Shown: positions 1 to 12,252 of the stretch, in pieces
Layout of the letters: every line of letters begins with the position of its first letter
How positions within the stretch are numbered: the stretch's first letter is position 1
Assembly (NCBI RefSeq): GCF_023184515.1
Contig: NZ_JAAHBP010000001.1
Location: 868,001-932,000, forward strand
Direction of reading: 5' to 3'
Length of the DNA stretch: 64,000 nt
DNA from: Streptomyces sp. D2-8
Lineage (GTDB): Bacteria > Actinomycetota > Actinomycetes > Streptomycetales > Streptomycetaceae
Translations under genes and position numbers: made by a program
Notes under the pieces: generated by a model
Seen by the model: the letters and a program-made list of their open reading frames with translations, nothing else
What the model was told of the DNA's origin: nothing
Databases searched by the model: none

Positions 1-3798
<3,798 letters not shown>

Positions 3799-3870
3799 CG
3801 CACTACGTTGGTGGGGCAGGCCGTGTCCTACGGTCTGCCCCACCCCCATACGCCCCGAAGGGCCGTCGAG

Positions 3871-5490
3871 ATGGACGCCAGCGGCACGCAGCAGAGCCCC
3901 GGCACCACCGTGCTGGTCGTGGACGACGTCGCGGCCAGCCGGTACGCCATGGGTGCGGTGCTGCAACGGGCCGGCCACCGGGTCGTGCCCGTCGCCAGCG
4001 GCGCCGAGGCGCTCGTCGAACTCGACGTCCGGCTGCGGGACGGCACCCTGCCCGACGTGGCCCTCGTCGACGTGGGTCTGCCCGACATGAGCGGCTTCGA
4101 AGTGTGCCGCCGGGTCCGGGCCCAGCCGCGCACGGCAGCGCTGCCCGTCGTGCACTTCTCCGCCGCCGCGACCGCACCCGGCGACCGGTGCCGGGGACTC
4201 GACGCCGGCGGGGACGCCTATCTGACCGTGCCCGCCGAACCGCGGGAGATCCAGGCCGTCGTCCGGGCCGCCCTACGCGGGGCCCGCCGCACCACGGGCG
4301 CCGAGACCGTCGTCCACCGGCTGACGCTGCTGGCCGAGGCCGTCATCACCGTGCAGGCGGCCCGCTGCCCGCGGGAACTGGCCGCCGCGGCCGCCGACGG
4401 CGCCGCACGCCTCACCGCCTCACCCGCCGTGGTGTTCGTCGTCGGCCCGGACGACGAGCCGTACCGCGGCACGGCCAGATGTCACCCCGCCGCCGCGGAC
4501 GGCGACGCCCACCGGGCGGCGGCCCGGCTGGTCACCCGGCTCGCGGAGGGCCGCACGGGCGTGCACACCACCGTCGTCCCCGCGCCGCTCTGGCCGGCCG
4601 GGATCTTCCGGCCCGGCGTCGAGGAGGACGCCCGCCTGACCGTGGCGACGGCCCAGGACGGCCGGACGACGGTGTGCCTCGCCACGCCCGTCCGGCGTAC
4701 GGCGATCAGCGACCCCGCGGACGACGGGCTGCGGGCCCGCCTCGCCCAGGCCACCGTGCTCGCCGCCGAACCGCTGCTGATGTACCAGGTGGAGCGGCAT
4801 GTCGCCCTCACCCTCCAGCACAGCTTCCTGCCCCGGCCGCACAAGCTGCCGCACCTGCCGGGCGTCGACATCGTCGTCCGTTACGTGCCCGCCTGTGAGC
4901 AGACCGAGATCGGCGGCGACTTCTACGCCGCCCTGCGCACCCGCGACGGGGTGCTCACCGCCGTCGGGGACGTGGTCGGGCACTCCCTGGACGCGGCCAC
5001 CGTCATGGTCGAGATCCGCCATGCCCTGCGCGCCTACTGCGTCGACGAGAGCGACCCGGTCGTGCTGGCCGCGCGGCTCGACCGGATGCTCCAGCAGTAC
5101 CACCCCGACGTCACGGCCACCGTGTGCCTGGCCCTGGTCGACCCCGGCAGCGGGCGGGTACGGATCGCCAACGCCGGCCACATCCCGCCGCTGCTCCTGC
5201 GCGACGGGGGCGGCGCCCGGTACGCCGACGCCTGGGGCCCGCTGCTCGGGCTGGGCCTGGAGCGGCCCCCGGCGACCGAGTGCCGTCTGCACCGCACCGA
5301 CCGCCTGCTCATGGTCACCGACGGTCTCATCGAGACCCGCGGCATTCCCCTGTCCGCCTCCATGGACCAGCTCCGCACGGCCGCCGCCGACGCCCCGCCC
5401 GGCCTCGACACCCTCTGCGACGTGCTGCTGGGCTGCTTCGGCCACGACCGCGAGGACGACATCGCGATGCTTGCCCTGCGGTTAGGGTGA
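3871..5490 (+). CDS. Receiver-GAF-SpoIIE serine phosphatase (PP2C type)
   Basis: 539 residues. An N-terminal response-regulator receiver (VLVVDD near residue 13, phospho-acceptor Asp67 in VALVDVGLP) is followed by a GAF-like region at about 160-290. A C-terminal SpoIIE/PP2C phosphatase begins at about 310, with metal-site Asp350 in EIGGDF and Asp484 in VTDGLIE. Family role: dephosphorylation of anti-sigma-factor antagonists, controlled by phosphorylation of the receiver. I chose ATG 3871, which has GAAGGG upstream, over in-frame TTG 3808 and GTG 3811. The next-to-last codon is TTA (5482-5484), the only in-frame TTA I found in the window, so translation should need the bldA tRNA. No kinase or anti-sigma gene is adjacent. 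Confidence 0.9.
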   Translation: MDASGTQQSPGTTVLVVDDVAASRYAMGAVLQRAGHRVVPVASGAEALVELDVRLRDGTLPDVALVDVGLPDMSGFEVCRRVRAQPRTAALPVVHFSAAATAPGDRCRGLDAGGDAYLTVPAEPREIQAVVRAALRGARRTTGAETVVHRLTLLAEAVITVQAARCPRELAAAAADGAARLTASPAVVFVVGPDDEPYRGTARCHPAAADGDAHRAAARLVTRLAEGRTGVHTTVVPAPLWPAGIFRPGVEEDARLTVATAQDGRTTVCLATPVRRTAISDPADDGLRARLAQATVLAAEPLLMYQVERHVALTLQHSFLPRPHKLPHLPGVDIVVRYVPACEQTEIGGDFYAALRTRDGVLTAVGDVVGHSLDAATVMVEIRHALRAYCVDESDPVVLAARLDRMLQQYHPDVTATVCLALVDPGSGRVRIANAGHIPPLLLRDGGGARYADAWGPLLGLGLERPPATECRLHRTDRLLMVTDGLIETRGIPLSASMDQLRTAAADAPPGLDTLCDVLLGCFGHDREDDIAMLALRLG

Positions 5491-5520
5491 GCCCGTTGGC
5501 CGCCCAGAACAGGAGTACTG

Positions 5521-5877
5521 ATGCCGCAGATCACCGTCGACTATTCCGCAGACCTCGCGGACGACTTCGACCGGCCCGGCTTCGCGAAGGCGCTGCACGA
5601 GGCGACCGTCGAGATCGCGGCCGCCAAGCCCCCGGCGTGCAAGACCCGGTTCCGTCCGACCGAGGACATCGTGGTCGGCCCCGAAGCCGAGGGGCACGCC
5701 CATGTGCACGTCCACATCGCCCTGCTCGCCGGCCGCACCGACGAGACCAAGGCACGGCTCACCCAGGCCGCGCTGGAGCTGCTGCGAACCCACCTGAAGC
5801 CCGCCGAGGGGCTCGCGCTGCACGCCTCCGCCGAGGTCCGCGACCTGGATCCGTCGTACGCGAAGTCCGAGAGCTGA
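5521..5877 (+). CDS. 5-carboxymethyl-2-hydroxymuconate isomerase family protein
   Basis: 118 residues starting Met-Pro-Gln-Ile, so Met removal would expose the N-terminal proline that acts as catalytic base in the tautomerase superfamily. Length and the region HVHVHIALLAGRTDETKA match the CHMI (HpcD-like) family, which isomerises a homoprotocatechuate-pathway intermediate. The start follows an AGGAGTACTG ribosome site. No other aromatic-degradation gene is nearby, so the true substrate may differ. It lies 30 bp after the phosphatase gene and could be co-transcribed with it. It converges on the TetR gene, with 6 bp between the two stop codons. Confidence 0.75.
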   Translation: MPQITVDYSADLADDFDRPGFAKALHEATVEIAAAKPPACKTRFRPTEDIVVGPEAEGHAHVHVHIALLAGRTDETKARLTQAALELLRTHLKPAEGLALHASAEVRDLDPSYAKSES

Positions 5878-5883
5878 GCGGGC

Positions 5884-6573
5884 TCAGCTCGCCAGGGTGA
5901 CGAGCCGGCCGGCCAGGTACGCGAACGGGCCGTCGGCCGGCTCGTCCTTGACGATGCCGCGCAGCAGCGCGGCCATCTCCTCGTCGTAGGCGGCACTGAC
6001 CGCGGCGAGGGCCGCGAAGTCGTTGACGAGCTGGGGCTCCAGCTCCTCGCGCGGGATGCGCCGGCCGTCCAGCCAGATCAGCGCCGTCGACTCGGCGAGC
6101 GAGATCCAGGAACGGACGACCAGTTCGAGGCGCGCGGGCGGATCGGTCACGCCCAGGTGCGAAAGGATCTGGACATACGCGGCCTGCCGTACGGAGTCGA
6201 CGAGCGCGTTGGTCGTCGAGGAACCCACAGCGGGTCCGCCGCGCATGAGGGCGGAGAAACCGGGCCCGTGCTCGTCCACGAAGTCGAAGTAGCGGTGCAT
6301 CACGCGCAGCAGGCGCGCCCCCAGCGGACCCTCGTGAGGCTCCACGAACCGGGCCGCGAGGTCGTCCGAGGCACGCTGCAACGCGGCCTCGTACAGGCTG
6401 AGTTTGCCGGGAAAGTAGTGGTAGACCAACGGGCGTGAAATGCCCGCGGCCGACGCTATCTCGTCGATGGAGACCTCGTCGGGCGAGCGGCGGCTGAACA
6501 GTTCGAGGGCGACGCCGATCAACTGCTGCCGCCGCTCCTCGACTCCCATTCTGCGGCGAACCCCGGTAGTCAT
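5884..6573 (-). CDS. TetR family transcriptional regulator
   Basis: 229 residues. The N-terminal TetR helix-turn-helix at about residues 14-60 is clear (EERRQQLIGVALELFSRR, IDEIASAAGISRPLVYHYF). The rest is a helical ligand-binding domain of ordinary length that gives no clue to the ligand. It is transcribed away from the membrane-protein gene's 3' end and faces the isomerase. A short AT-richer stretch before its start (6574-6600) is the probable promoter. Target genes are unknown. Confidence 0.9.
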   Translation of the reverse strand: MTTGVRRRMGVEERRQQLIGVALELFSRRSPDEVSIDEIASAAGISRPLVYHYFPGKLSLYEAALQRASDDLAARFVEPHEGPLGARLLRVMHRYFDFVDEHGPGFSALMRGGPAVGSSTTNALVDSVRQAAYVQILSHLGVTDPPARLELVVRSWISLAESTALIWLDGRRIPREELEPQLVNDFAALAAVSAAYDEEMAALLRGIVKDEPADGPFAYLAGRLVTLAS

Positions 6574-6667
6574 ACGAACACCTTACCGATTGATTCCGGC
6601 CTCGAACGGGCCGGATCGATCGCGGGGTTCGACCGCCCTCACCGGACGGGCCCGAAATCCGCCCCCG

Positions 6668-8587
6668 TCAGCGCAGCCCGCCGAGCGAACGCCCGTCCTT
6701 CAGGGTGCCCTTGAGCTGCGCCTGCGCCCCCTGCTCGGCGGGTACGGTCAGCCGGCTGCTCCGCGCCGCCCCGTTCACTCCGCCCGTCGCCCGGATCGAC
6801 GCGGTCTCACGGCTGCCGGCGGCCAGCAGGTACCAGTCGCCGGCCTTCGCCTTCCACAGCACCCCGGCCAGCACATGCGGGTCACGCGGTCCGCACGACG
6901 GGACGTTCTCGGCCTTGGCCGCCACCGCCCCGTACGCCCCGCCCGGCGTGTGGAACTGCGCCAGCACCCGCGCCCCGCCGCCCCGCCAGGTCTCGGCCCG
7001 CGTGCACACCCACGCTCCCGAGCCGCTCGCGTCGGGCAGCGGCTGTTCGTTGAACGCCCAGGCGTTGACGCTCCGCACCCCCGCCGAACGCACCGTCCCC
7101 AGCGAGCAGGCGAACGGCTGCCAGATGTGCAGCGCCGCGGCGCCGGACACCTCACCCGGGGAGCCCGGCCGTCCGGCGGTGAGCCGGGCGGGGACCAGTT
7201 CGCCGAGGTCGGTCAGCAGCCGTGTCCCGGTGTCGTCGGTCAGCTGGACCACGTTCCACGACGTGCAGGGGCCGGACCGCAGGGCCGGGCTGGCCAGCGG
7301 TGCGGTCACCCCGCCGGTGAGCGCGAGGTCCATCGCCCCTGAGCCGGGCTTCATCAGGTCCCGCTCGCCCGCCTTCCGCACCCAGGGGGCCGTCAGGTAG
7401 CGGACGTTGCCGTCGGACCGGCCCAGGACCACCGCGCCCGCCTCGGCCCGGCCGGCCCCGTCGACCCGGGCGAAGTCGAGGGCGGCGCCCTGCGTGCCGT
7501 CCTTCGGTTCGGCGTACCGGGCGATGCGCAGACCGTCGTACAGGATCACCACGCGCGCCGCGTCGACCGTCCCCGCGTACAGCAGCTGGGGCGGTCCGGC
7601 CGGGCCCCCGGAGAGGGTGCCGGGGGTCGCCGACACCTGGACGCTCTCGCCGGGACGGGCCCACACGGCCAGGGCGCGGCGCAGCAGGGCTTGGTCGCCG
7701 GTGCGGTCGCCGCGGGCCGGCCACACGGAGAAGTCGGTGCGCGCCGAGCTGCGCCACGCGGCGGGGGGAACCCGGGTCAGCTTCGCCGGGTCCAGAGCGG
7801 CCTGCGCGGCCGGGTTGCGCGCGTACGGAGGTGCCGCGGCGCCGTCGGGGCCCCAGCCGTCACCGGGCAGGCCGAGCAGCGCCCCGCACACCAGCAGGGC
7901 GGCACCGGCGGCCAGGGCGGCCTTCAGGTGCTGGCGGCGGCGCATCAGGTCGGTGGGGCGGGCCTGGAGCGAGCAGGGGTCGAACTCGGGGGAGTCGAGC
8001 AGCCCGTACTGGGCGGGGATCCCGCCGGCCTCCAGTACCGCACCCTCCGGGTCGGCGACGCCCGCCGCCGCGAGGACCTTGCACACCCCGTCGTCCGTGA
8101 GCCGCTCCAGGCCGCGCAGCGCGTACGCGGCCCGGGCCGGGCCCGACAGGGTGGACAGCCGCTGGTCCAGGGCGAGTTCGTCGGCGCCGCCGGAGCGCGG
8201 GAACAGCTTCAGGCCCCACACGTGCGGCAGCAGCGGCGGCAGCTGGGACCTCTTGGGCCACGCCCTCGCCCTCAGCGGCAGCCCCGCCTCCAGTGCCGTG
8301 CGCAGCACCTGGAGACGGACCAGGGCGTAGCCCGGGTCGCCGTCCCGGCCGGTGGACTGGGCCGGGATCACCGGGGCGGGGGTGCGGTTGCGGGGGAGTG
8401 CCCGCTGGGTGAGGGCATGTGCGGTCAGGACGCGGCGGCTACGGCCCAGCCCGGGTGGCAGCACCAGGTAGGCCAGCCGGACCAGCCGCGGGTAGTGCTC
8501 GACGAGCGCGGCCTCGGCCTGCTCGACGTCGACGACCGGGCCGGCGGAGGAGGGCGCGGGGCGCTGGGCGACATCCTGTGACTGCAC
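6668..8587 (-). CDS. Hypothetical membrane-anchored protein
   Basis: 639 residues, no family recognised. The N-terminal 220 residues look cytoplasmic and helical, with a weak resemblance to a sigma-factor-like helical domain (VEQAEAALVEHYPRLVRLAYLVL), which I would not press. One transmembrane segment lies at about 222-240 (ALAAGAALLVCGALLGL). The remaining 400 residues would be outside the cell and are rich in Gly, Ala and Trp, with paired cysteines. The start is GTG 8587; I see no strong ribosome site in front of it, so it could be slightly off. It lies 48 bp downstream of the TPR gene and is probably co-transcribed with it. Confidence 0.8.
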   Translation of the reverse strand: MQSQDVAQRPAPSSAGPVVDVEQAEAALVEHYPRLVRLAYLVLPPGLGRSRRVLTAHALTQRALPRNRTPAPVIPAQSTGRDGDPGYALVRLQVLRTALEAGLPLRARAWPKRSQLPPLLPHVWGLKLFPRSGGADELALDQRLSTLSGPARAAYALRGLERLTDDGVCKVLAAAGVADPEGAVLEAGGIPAQYGLLDSPEFDPCSLQARPTDLMRRRQHLKAALAAGAALLVCGALLGLPGDGWGPDGAAAPPYARNPAAQAALDPAKLTRVPPAAWRSSARTDFSVWPARGDRTGDQALLRRALAVWARPGESVQVSATPGTLSGGPAGPPQLLYAGTVDAARVVILYDGLRIARYAEPKDGTQGAALDFARVDGAGRAEAGAVVLGRSDGNVRYLTAPWVRKAGERDLMKPGSGAMDLALTGGVTAPLASPALRSGPCTSWNVVQLTDDTGTRLLTDLGELVPARLTAGRPGSPGEVSGAAALHIWQPFACSLGTVRSAGVRSVNAWAFNEQPLPDASGSGAWVCTRAETWRGGGARVLAQFHTPGGAYGAVAAKAENVPSCGPRDPHVLAGVLWKAKAGDWYLLAAGSRETASIRATGGVNGAARSSRLTVPAEQGAQAQLKGTLKDGRSLGGLR

Positions 8588-8635
8588 GTTCAGCAGAACG
8601 AGCGAATCGTTGGATGGTCACCTGGCTGCGGAGCG

Positions 8636-9163
8636 TCACGCCCCCGGGTGCTCCCCTGGCTCCACGAGCAGCCGGGCGTAGTTCGCCATGGACCGCTGGT
8701 AGCGCGGCAGGTGCGGGGCCAGGGCGCCCAGGGCCAGCGCCAGGGCCTCCCGGTCGCGGCCGAGGCTCGACAGACACAGGGCGAGGCAGGCGCGTACGGG
8801 GTCGTCCAGCTCGTCGGACGGCGCGACCAGTTCGGGTGTCAGCAGGGCGACGCCCTCCTCGGCCCGGCCGATGTTCCGCAGCGAGCTGGCCAGCTGGATC
8901 TTCGTCCGGCGGGCCTTGTAGTGGCTGACGTCGGCGAGGCCACGCCTGAGCGCCTCCTGGTAGAGGGGGACCGCCTTGTCGGAGCGGCCCGTGGAGTCCC
9001 AGGCGCAGGCCTGCTCGAACGGGGCGTGCGGACTGCCTTCGGGCAGCTCGGCGACGAGGGCGTCGACGTCGGCGCGGAAGCGGGCCTCGTCCTCCTCCGT
9101 CTCGGCGTAGTCGTCGATACGGTCCCACAGGGCGGCCACACGGTCTTCCCAGTCCTGATCCAC
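8636..9163 (-). CDS. Tetratricopeptide repeat protein
   Basis: 175 residues, almost entirely helical TPR-like repeats, for example CAWDSTGRSDKAVPLYQEAL and ASSLRNIGRAEEGVALL. It resembles the small TPR_5-type proteins common in Streptomyces; these act as protein-protein scaffolds, and no enzyme motif is visible. I chose GTG 9163, preceded by GAGGGTGG, rather than an upstream ATG at 9271 whose extra 36 residues look non-coding. Divergent from the lipoprotein gene. Confidence 0.8.
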   Translation of the reverse strand: MDQDWEDRVAALWDRIDDYAETEEDEARFRADVDALVAELPEGSPHAPFEQACAWDSTGRSDKAVPLYQEALRRGLADVSHYKARRTKIQLASSLRNIGRAEEGVALLTPELVAPSDELDDPVRACLALCLSSLGRDREALALALGALAPHLPRYQRSMANYARLLVEPGEHPGA

Positions 9164-9324
9164 CGGGCCACCCTCGCACAGGAGTGCACACCGGGGCAGG
9201 GGAATTTGAGCACGGAGGGCGCCGCACCCGTATCGAAGGCGAGAGCCTCTTGCCGGGGCTCCGTGCGGCATGCGTCCGGATCGTGCCGTGACAAGGACCG
9301 TGCCGCCAAGGACCGGAGGAACAG

Positions 9325-9780
9325 ATGAGGGTGACCCGACCGATGCTCGCGCTGAGCGGCGCGGTGGCGATACTGGCGCTGACCGGCTGCGGCGGATCCG
9401 GCGACAAGGACGAGGCGGCCGTTCCGGAGGCGGTGACCGGCAGCCTGGAGCACATCGCGGCCGAGGCCGACTGCAAGCCGAACATGCAGACCGACGCCGA
9501 CACCATCCGCCAGGCCCTCTGCAAGAAGGGCAAGGAGAAGTACGTCCTCGCGACCTTCTCCACGGACCGGGGCCAGCGCGAGTGGATCAACACGGCCAAG
9601 GACTACGGCGGCTTCTACCTGGTTGGCCGCAAGTGGGTGGCCGTCGGCCACGAGGATGTGCTGCAGGCGCTGCGCGGCACGCTGGGCGGCACCGTGGAGG
9701 TGGGGCTCAACCACGCGAGTCACGCCCCCGGCGGAGGCAAGGACGACAAGCCGGCGCACTCCGGTCACCACGACAACTGA
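9325..9780 (+). CDS. Small secreted lipoprotein of unknown function
   Basis: 151 residues. A signal peptide ends in the lipobox LTGC, with lipidation expected at Cys22, so the mature protein should sit on the outer face of the membrane. Two further cysteines (in EADCKPN and QALCKKG) could pair. The C-terminus is rich in His, Gly and Lys (HASHAPGGGKDDKPAHSGHH), which might bind metal; that is inference. Start 9325 has GGAGGA upstream. A strong hairpin terminator follows within 30 bp. No family name recognised. Confidence 0.85.
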   Translation: MRVTRPMLALSGAVAILALTGCGGSGDKDEAAVPEAVTGSLEHIAAEADCKPNMQTDADTIRQALCKKGKEKYVLATFSTDRGQREWINTAKDYGGFYLVGRKWVAVGHEDVLQALRGTLGGTVEVGLNHASHAPGGGKDDKPAHSGHHDN

Positions 9781-9806
9781 CCGCGTCGCTTCGCCGGACG
9801 CATGAG

Positions 9807-9843
9807 AAAGCCGGCGGTGGGATCTCCCACCGCCGGCTTTTTC
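9807..9843. terminator. Strong hairpin terminator, probably bidirectional
   Basis: A perfect inverted repeat (AAAGCCGGCGGTGGGA and its complement, about 16 bp arms) ends in a T run on the + strand and an A run on the other side. It lies between the convergent lipoprotein and DUF1996 genes and would serve both. Confidence 0.9.
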
Positions 9844-9853
9844 TAGCGGGCCG

Positions 9854-11395
9854 TTACTCGCAGTCCTGGCCGCTGTTGATGCACTGAACCACCGTGTTCA
9901 TCAGGTTCTCGTCCATGACGTTGATGAAGTCGTTGTGGTCGGTGATCGGCTTGTGCAGCTGCTCCGGGAAGCCGTCCACAGCGTACGGGCTCTTGACCTG
10001 ACCGTTCTCGATGGTCGGGGCGGGAACGTCGTACACCAGGCGGACCTGGAGCTGCGGGATCGCCTTGAAGCCGTTGGCGCAGCTGCCGTCCTGCTGGACG
10101 AAGGCCACGTGGTCACGGTGGTTGGCGCTGTCGATGTTCTGTCCGTCCCAGCAGCTCTGGAAGTTGGACGTCCGCACCACCTGGCTGCCCTCGGGGCAGA
10201 TCACGTACTTGTCCGTCACCTGCCGGTCCTCGAAGCCGGTGCAGCTGAACGAGGTGTTGGCGTTGGCGAGGCCGTTGGTGAAGGCCTTGGCGTCACCGGT
10301 GATGATGCGCAGGAACTTCGGCATCGCGACGACGTCGCCCGCCTTGTTGCCGACGAACTTCATGTCCGCCTGGCTGGCCTTGAGGATCTTGCCGACGTTG
10401 CCCTCGGCGCCACCGCCCAGGTCACCCGCGTCGAACTCCTGCGTGCCGTCCTGGAGGCGCAGCACGGGCCAGTAGTAGGTGGACTTGTCACCCTGGTTCT
10501 GGCACGAGGTGCCGGCGTTGGCCAGGTCCTCGTCGCTGGAGAAGGCGTCGTTGTCCTGGTTGCCGACGTAGTCGTGCGTGTGGTGCGCGCCGTTGTCGAC
10601 ACCCGGGGCGACGATCAGGTTGTCGCTGTTGAACAGGTCGTTCTCGTTGACACCGCACTTCGCGGTGAACGAGCCGGTGGACCCGCCGTCGCCGTTCGCG
10701 GCGAGACCGTTCGGCAGGTTACGGGAGTTGGGCTGGACATCGTTGATGTTGACGAAGTCGGCAGCCACCGGGCCCGCGGCCCCGTTGCCGTTGTCGCCGA
10801 CCTGGCCCTGACCGTTGTCCTGGCCCTGGTCCTGACCGTCGTTGTTCTGACCGTCGTTGTTCTGGCCGTCGTTGTTCTGGCCGTCGTTGTTCTGGCCGTC
10901 GCCGGCCTGGCCGTCGTTGGTGTTGGCGTCGGCGGCCATGCCCTGGCACGCGGCCAGCTGCTCGAGGTTGCCCGGGGCCTGTCCGCCCACCCGCCGGATG
11001 TTGATGCCGATCCGGTCGATGACGGCGGTCCGCTTCGACTTCAGCGGGCCGAGGATGGCGTTGTTGACGAAGCCCGAGTCACCGGCCTGGGCCTGACGCG
11101 TGGAGGCGAGACGGGTGTAGGCCTCGGTGATCTGCTTGTCCAGGTTGGCCAGCTCCTTGTCCACCCCCTGGCGAGCACCGTCCGGCACGTCGGTCAGCTT
11201 CTGTCCTACGTCCGGGCACTGGATCGTGGCGATCTGTGCGCCCGCGGACTTCGTCTGGTTCGCCGAGTTCTCCTCGTGCGCCGAGGCGTAGAAGTTTGCC
11301 CAGATCAGCCCGCCCCCACCGAGCGCTAGGGCCGCCGATGCGGCTACGGCCTTGGTGGCCAGCGGCGTACGGCGTTTTCTTGTGTTGCGTCCCAT
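9854..11395 (-). CDS. Secreted DUF1996-domain protein with Asn/Asp/Gly/Gln repeats
   Basis: 513 residues. The basic N-terminus plus hydrophobic segment ([19 protein letters not shown]) is a signal peptide or anchor. A charged helical region follows, then a low-complexity linker of tandem DGQNN units near residues 165-190, then a C-terminal DUF1996 domain ([39 protein letters not shown]). DUF1996 is known mainly from filamentous fungi and actinobacteria, and its biochemical role is not established. ATG 11395 follows AGAGGAG at good spacing and is preferred over an in-frame start at 11464. The gene stands alone and ends at a shared terminator. Confidence 0.85.
   Translation of the reverse strand: MGRNTRKRRTPLATKAVAASAALALGGGGLIWANFYASAHEENSANQTKSAGAQIATIQCPDVGQKLTDVPDGARQGVDKELANLDKQITEAYTRLASTRQAQAGDSGFVNNAILGPLKSKRTAVIDRIGINIRRVGGQAPGNLEQLAACQGMAADANTNDGQAGDGQNNDGQNNDGQNNDGQNNDGQDQGQDNGQGQVGDNGNGAAGPVAADFVNINDVQPNSRNLPNGLAANGDGGSTGSFTAKCGVNENDLFNSDNLIVAPGVDNGAHHTHDYVGNQDNDAFSSDEDLANAGTSCQNQGDKSTYYWPVLRLQDGTQEFDAGDLGGGAEGNVGKILKASQADMKFVGNKAGDVVAMPKFLRIITGDAKAFTNGLANANTSFSCTGFEDRQVTDKYVICPEGSQVVRTSNFQSCWDGQNIDSANHRDHVAFVQQDGSCANGFKAIPQLQVRLVYDVPAPTIENGQVKSPYAVDGFPEQLHKPITDHNDFINVMDENLMNTVVQCINSGQDCE
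10832..10906 (-). repeat. 15-bp tandem repeats inside the DUF1996 gene
   Basis: Four near-identical 15-bp units begin at 10832, 10847, 10862 and 10877, and a fifth, degenerate unit follows. Each encodes Asn-Asp-Gly-Gln-Asn in phase. The unit length is a multiple of three, so copy-number changes would keep the frame. They form the flexible linker between the helical region and the DUF1996 domain. Confidence 0.9.
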
Positions 11396-11598
11396 GGAAC
11401 TCCTCTGACTTCCTTTTTCGGGGGCATCGAGGCGCCCGACAGGAGTGAAGCGGCGCCCTTCCATACGGAGCGCGTCCCACGGGTGTTCAGGGGTCCCGGA
11501 AATTGATGCGAGATTCGTGAGGACTCTGTGTTCTCAACAGCCGCTGGAGCACCGGGAGTTGTTGATCATCCACGGTGGGTGAACTGGCGGGTCCGGTT

Positions 11599-12252
11599 TC
11601 ACCGGCCGTGGTCGAGATACGCGAGAACCGCCAGCACGCGACGGTTGTCGTCGTCCGAGACCTCAAGACCCAGTTTGGCGAAGATGTTGGCGGTGTGCTT
11701 GGCGATCGCCCGTTCCGTCACGACCAGTTTCCCGGCGATCGCCGCGTTGGACCGGCCCTGCGCCATCAGCTCCAGCACCTCACGCTCCCGGGGCGTCAGC
11801 CGCGCCAGCGGCCGGTCGTCGCCCGAACGGCGGGCCAGCAGCTGCTGGATGACCTGCGGGTCCATCGCCGTGCCCCCGGCGGCGACCCGCCGTACGGCGT
11901 CCACGAACTGCTCGGCGTCGAACACCCGGTCCTTCAGCAGATAGCCGACCCCACCGCTGCCGTCGGCGAGCAGCTCGCGCGCGTACAGCTGCTCCACGTG
12001 CTGGGAGAGCACCAGCACCGGCAGTCCGGGCCGTTTCCCGCGGGCGTCGAGCGCGCACTGCAGGCCCTCGTCGGTGTGCGTGGGCGGCAGGCGTACGTCG
12101 ACCACGGCGACGTCCGGGTCCAGCTCGGCCAGCGCGGCGGCCAGTTCGGGCCCGGTCTCGACGGCCGCCGCGATCTCGAAGCCGTGCGCCCGCAGCAGCC
12201 GGACGAGTCCGTCGCGCAGCAGGAAGAGGTCTTCGGCCAGGACTACGCGCAA
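11599..12252 (-). CDS. LuxR/NarL-family response regulator
   Basis: 217 residues. Receiver domain with the acidic pair in LAED and phospho-acceptor Asp52 (VAVVDVRLPP), then a C-terminal LuxR helix-turn-helix at about 150-195 (LTPREREVLELMAQGRSNAAIA). The start is an unusual TTG at 12252, placed by a GGAG ribosome site a few bases upstream. It overlaps the end of the histidine-kinase gene by 10 bp, so the two are almost certainly translationally coupled. Target genes are unknown; the pair regulates from a bicistronic operon read on the minus strand. Confidence 0.92.
   Translation of the reverse strand: MRVVLAEDLFLLRDGLVRLLRAHGFEIAAAVETGPELAAALAELDPDVAVVDVRLPPTHTDEGLQCALDARGKRPGLPVLVLSQHVEQLYARELLADGSGGVGYLLKDRVFDAEQFVDAVRRVAAGGTAMDPQVIQQLLARRSGDDRPLARLTPREREVLELMAQGRSNAAIAGKLVVTERAIAKHTANIFAKLGLEVSDDDNRRVLAVLAYLDHGR

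Noticed and set aside
10832-10906. Regular repeats considered as a CRISPR array
   Set aside because: Units are 15 bp with no spacers and encode an in-frame peptide repeat.
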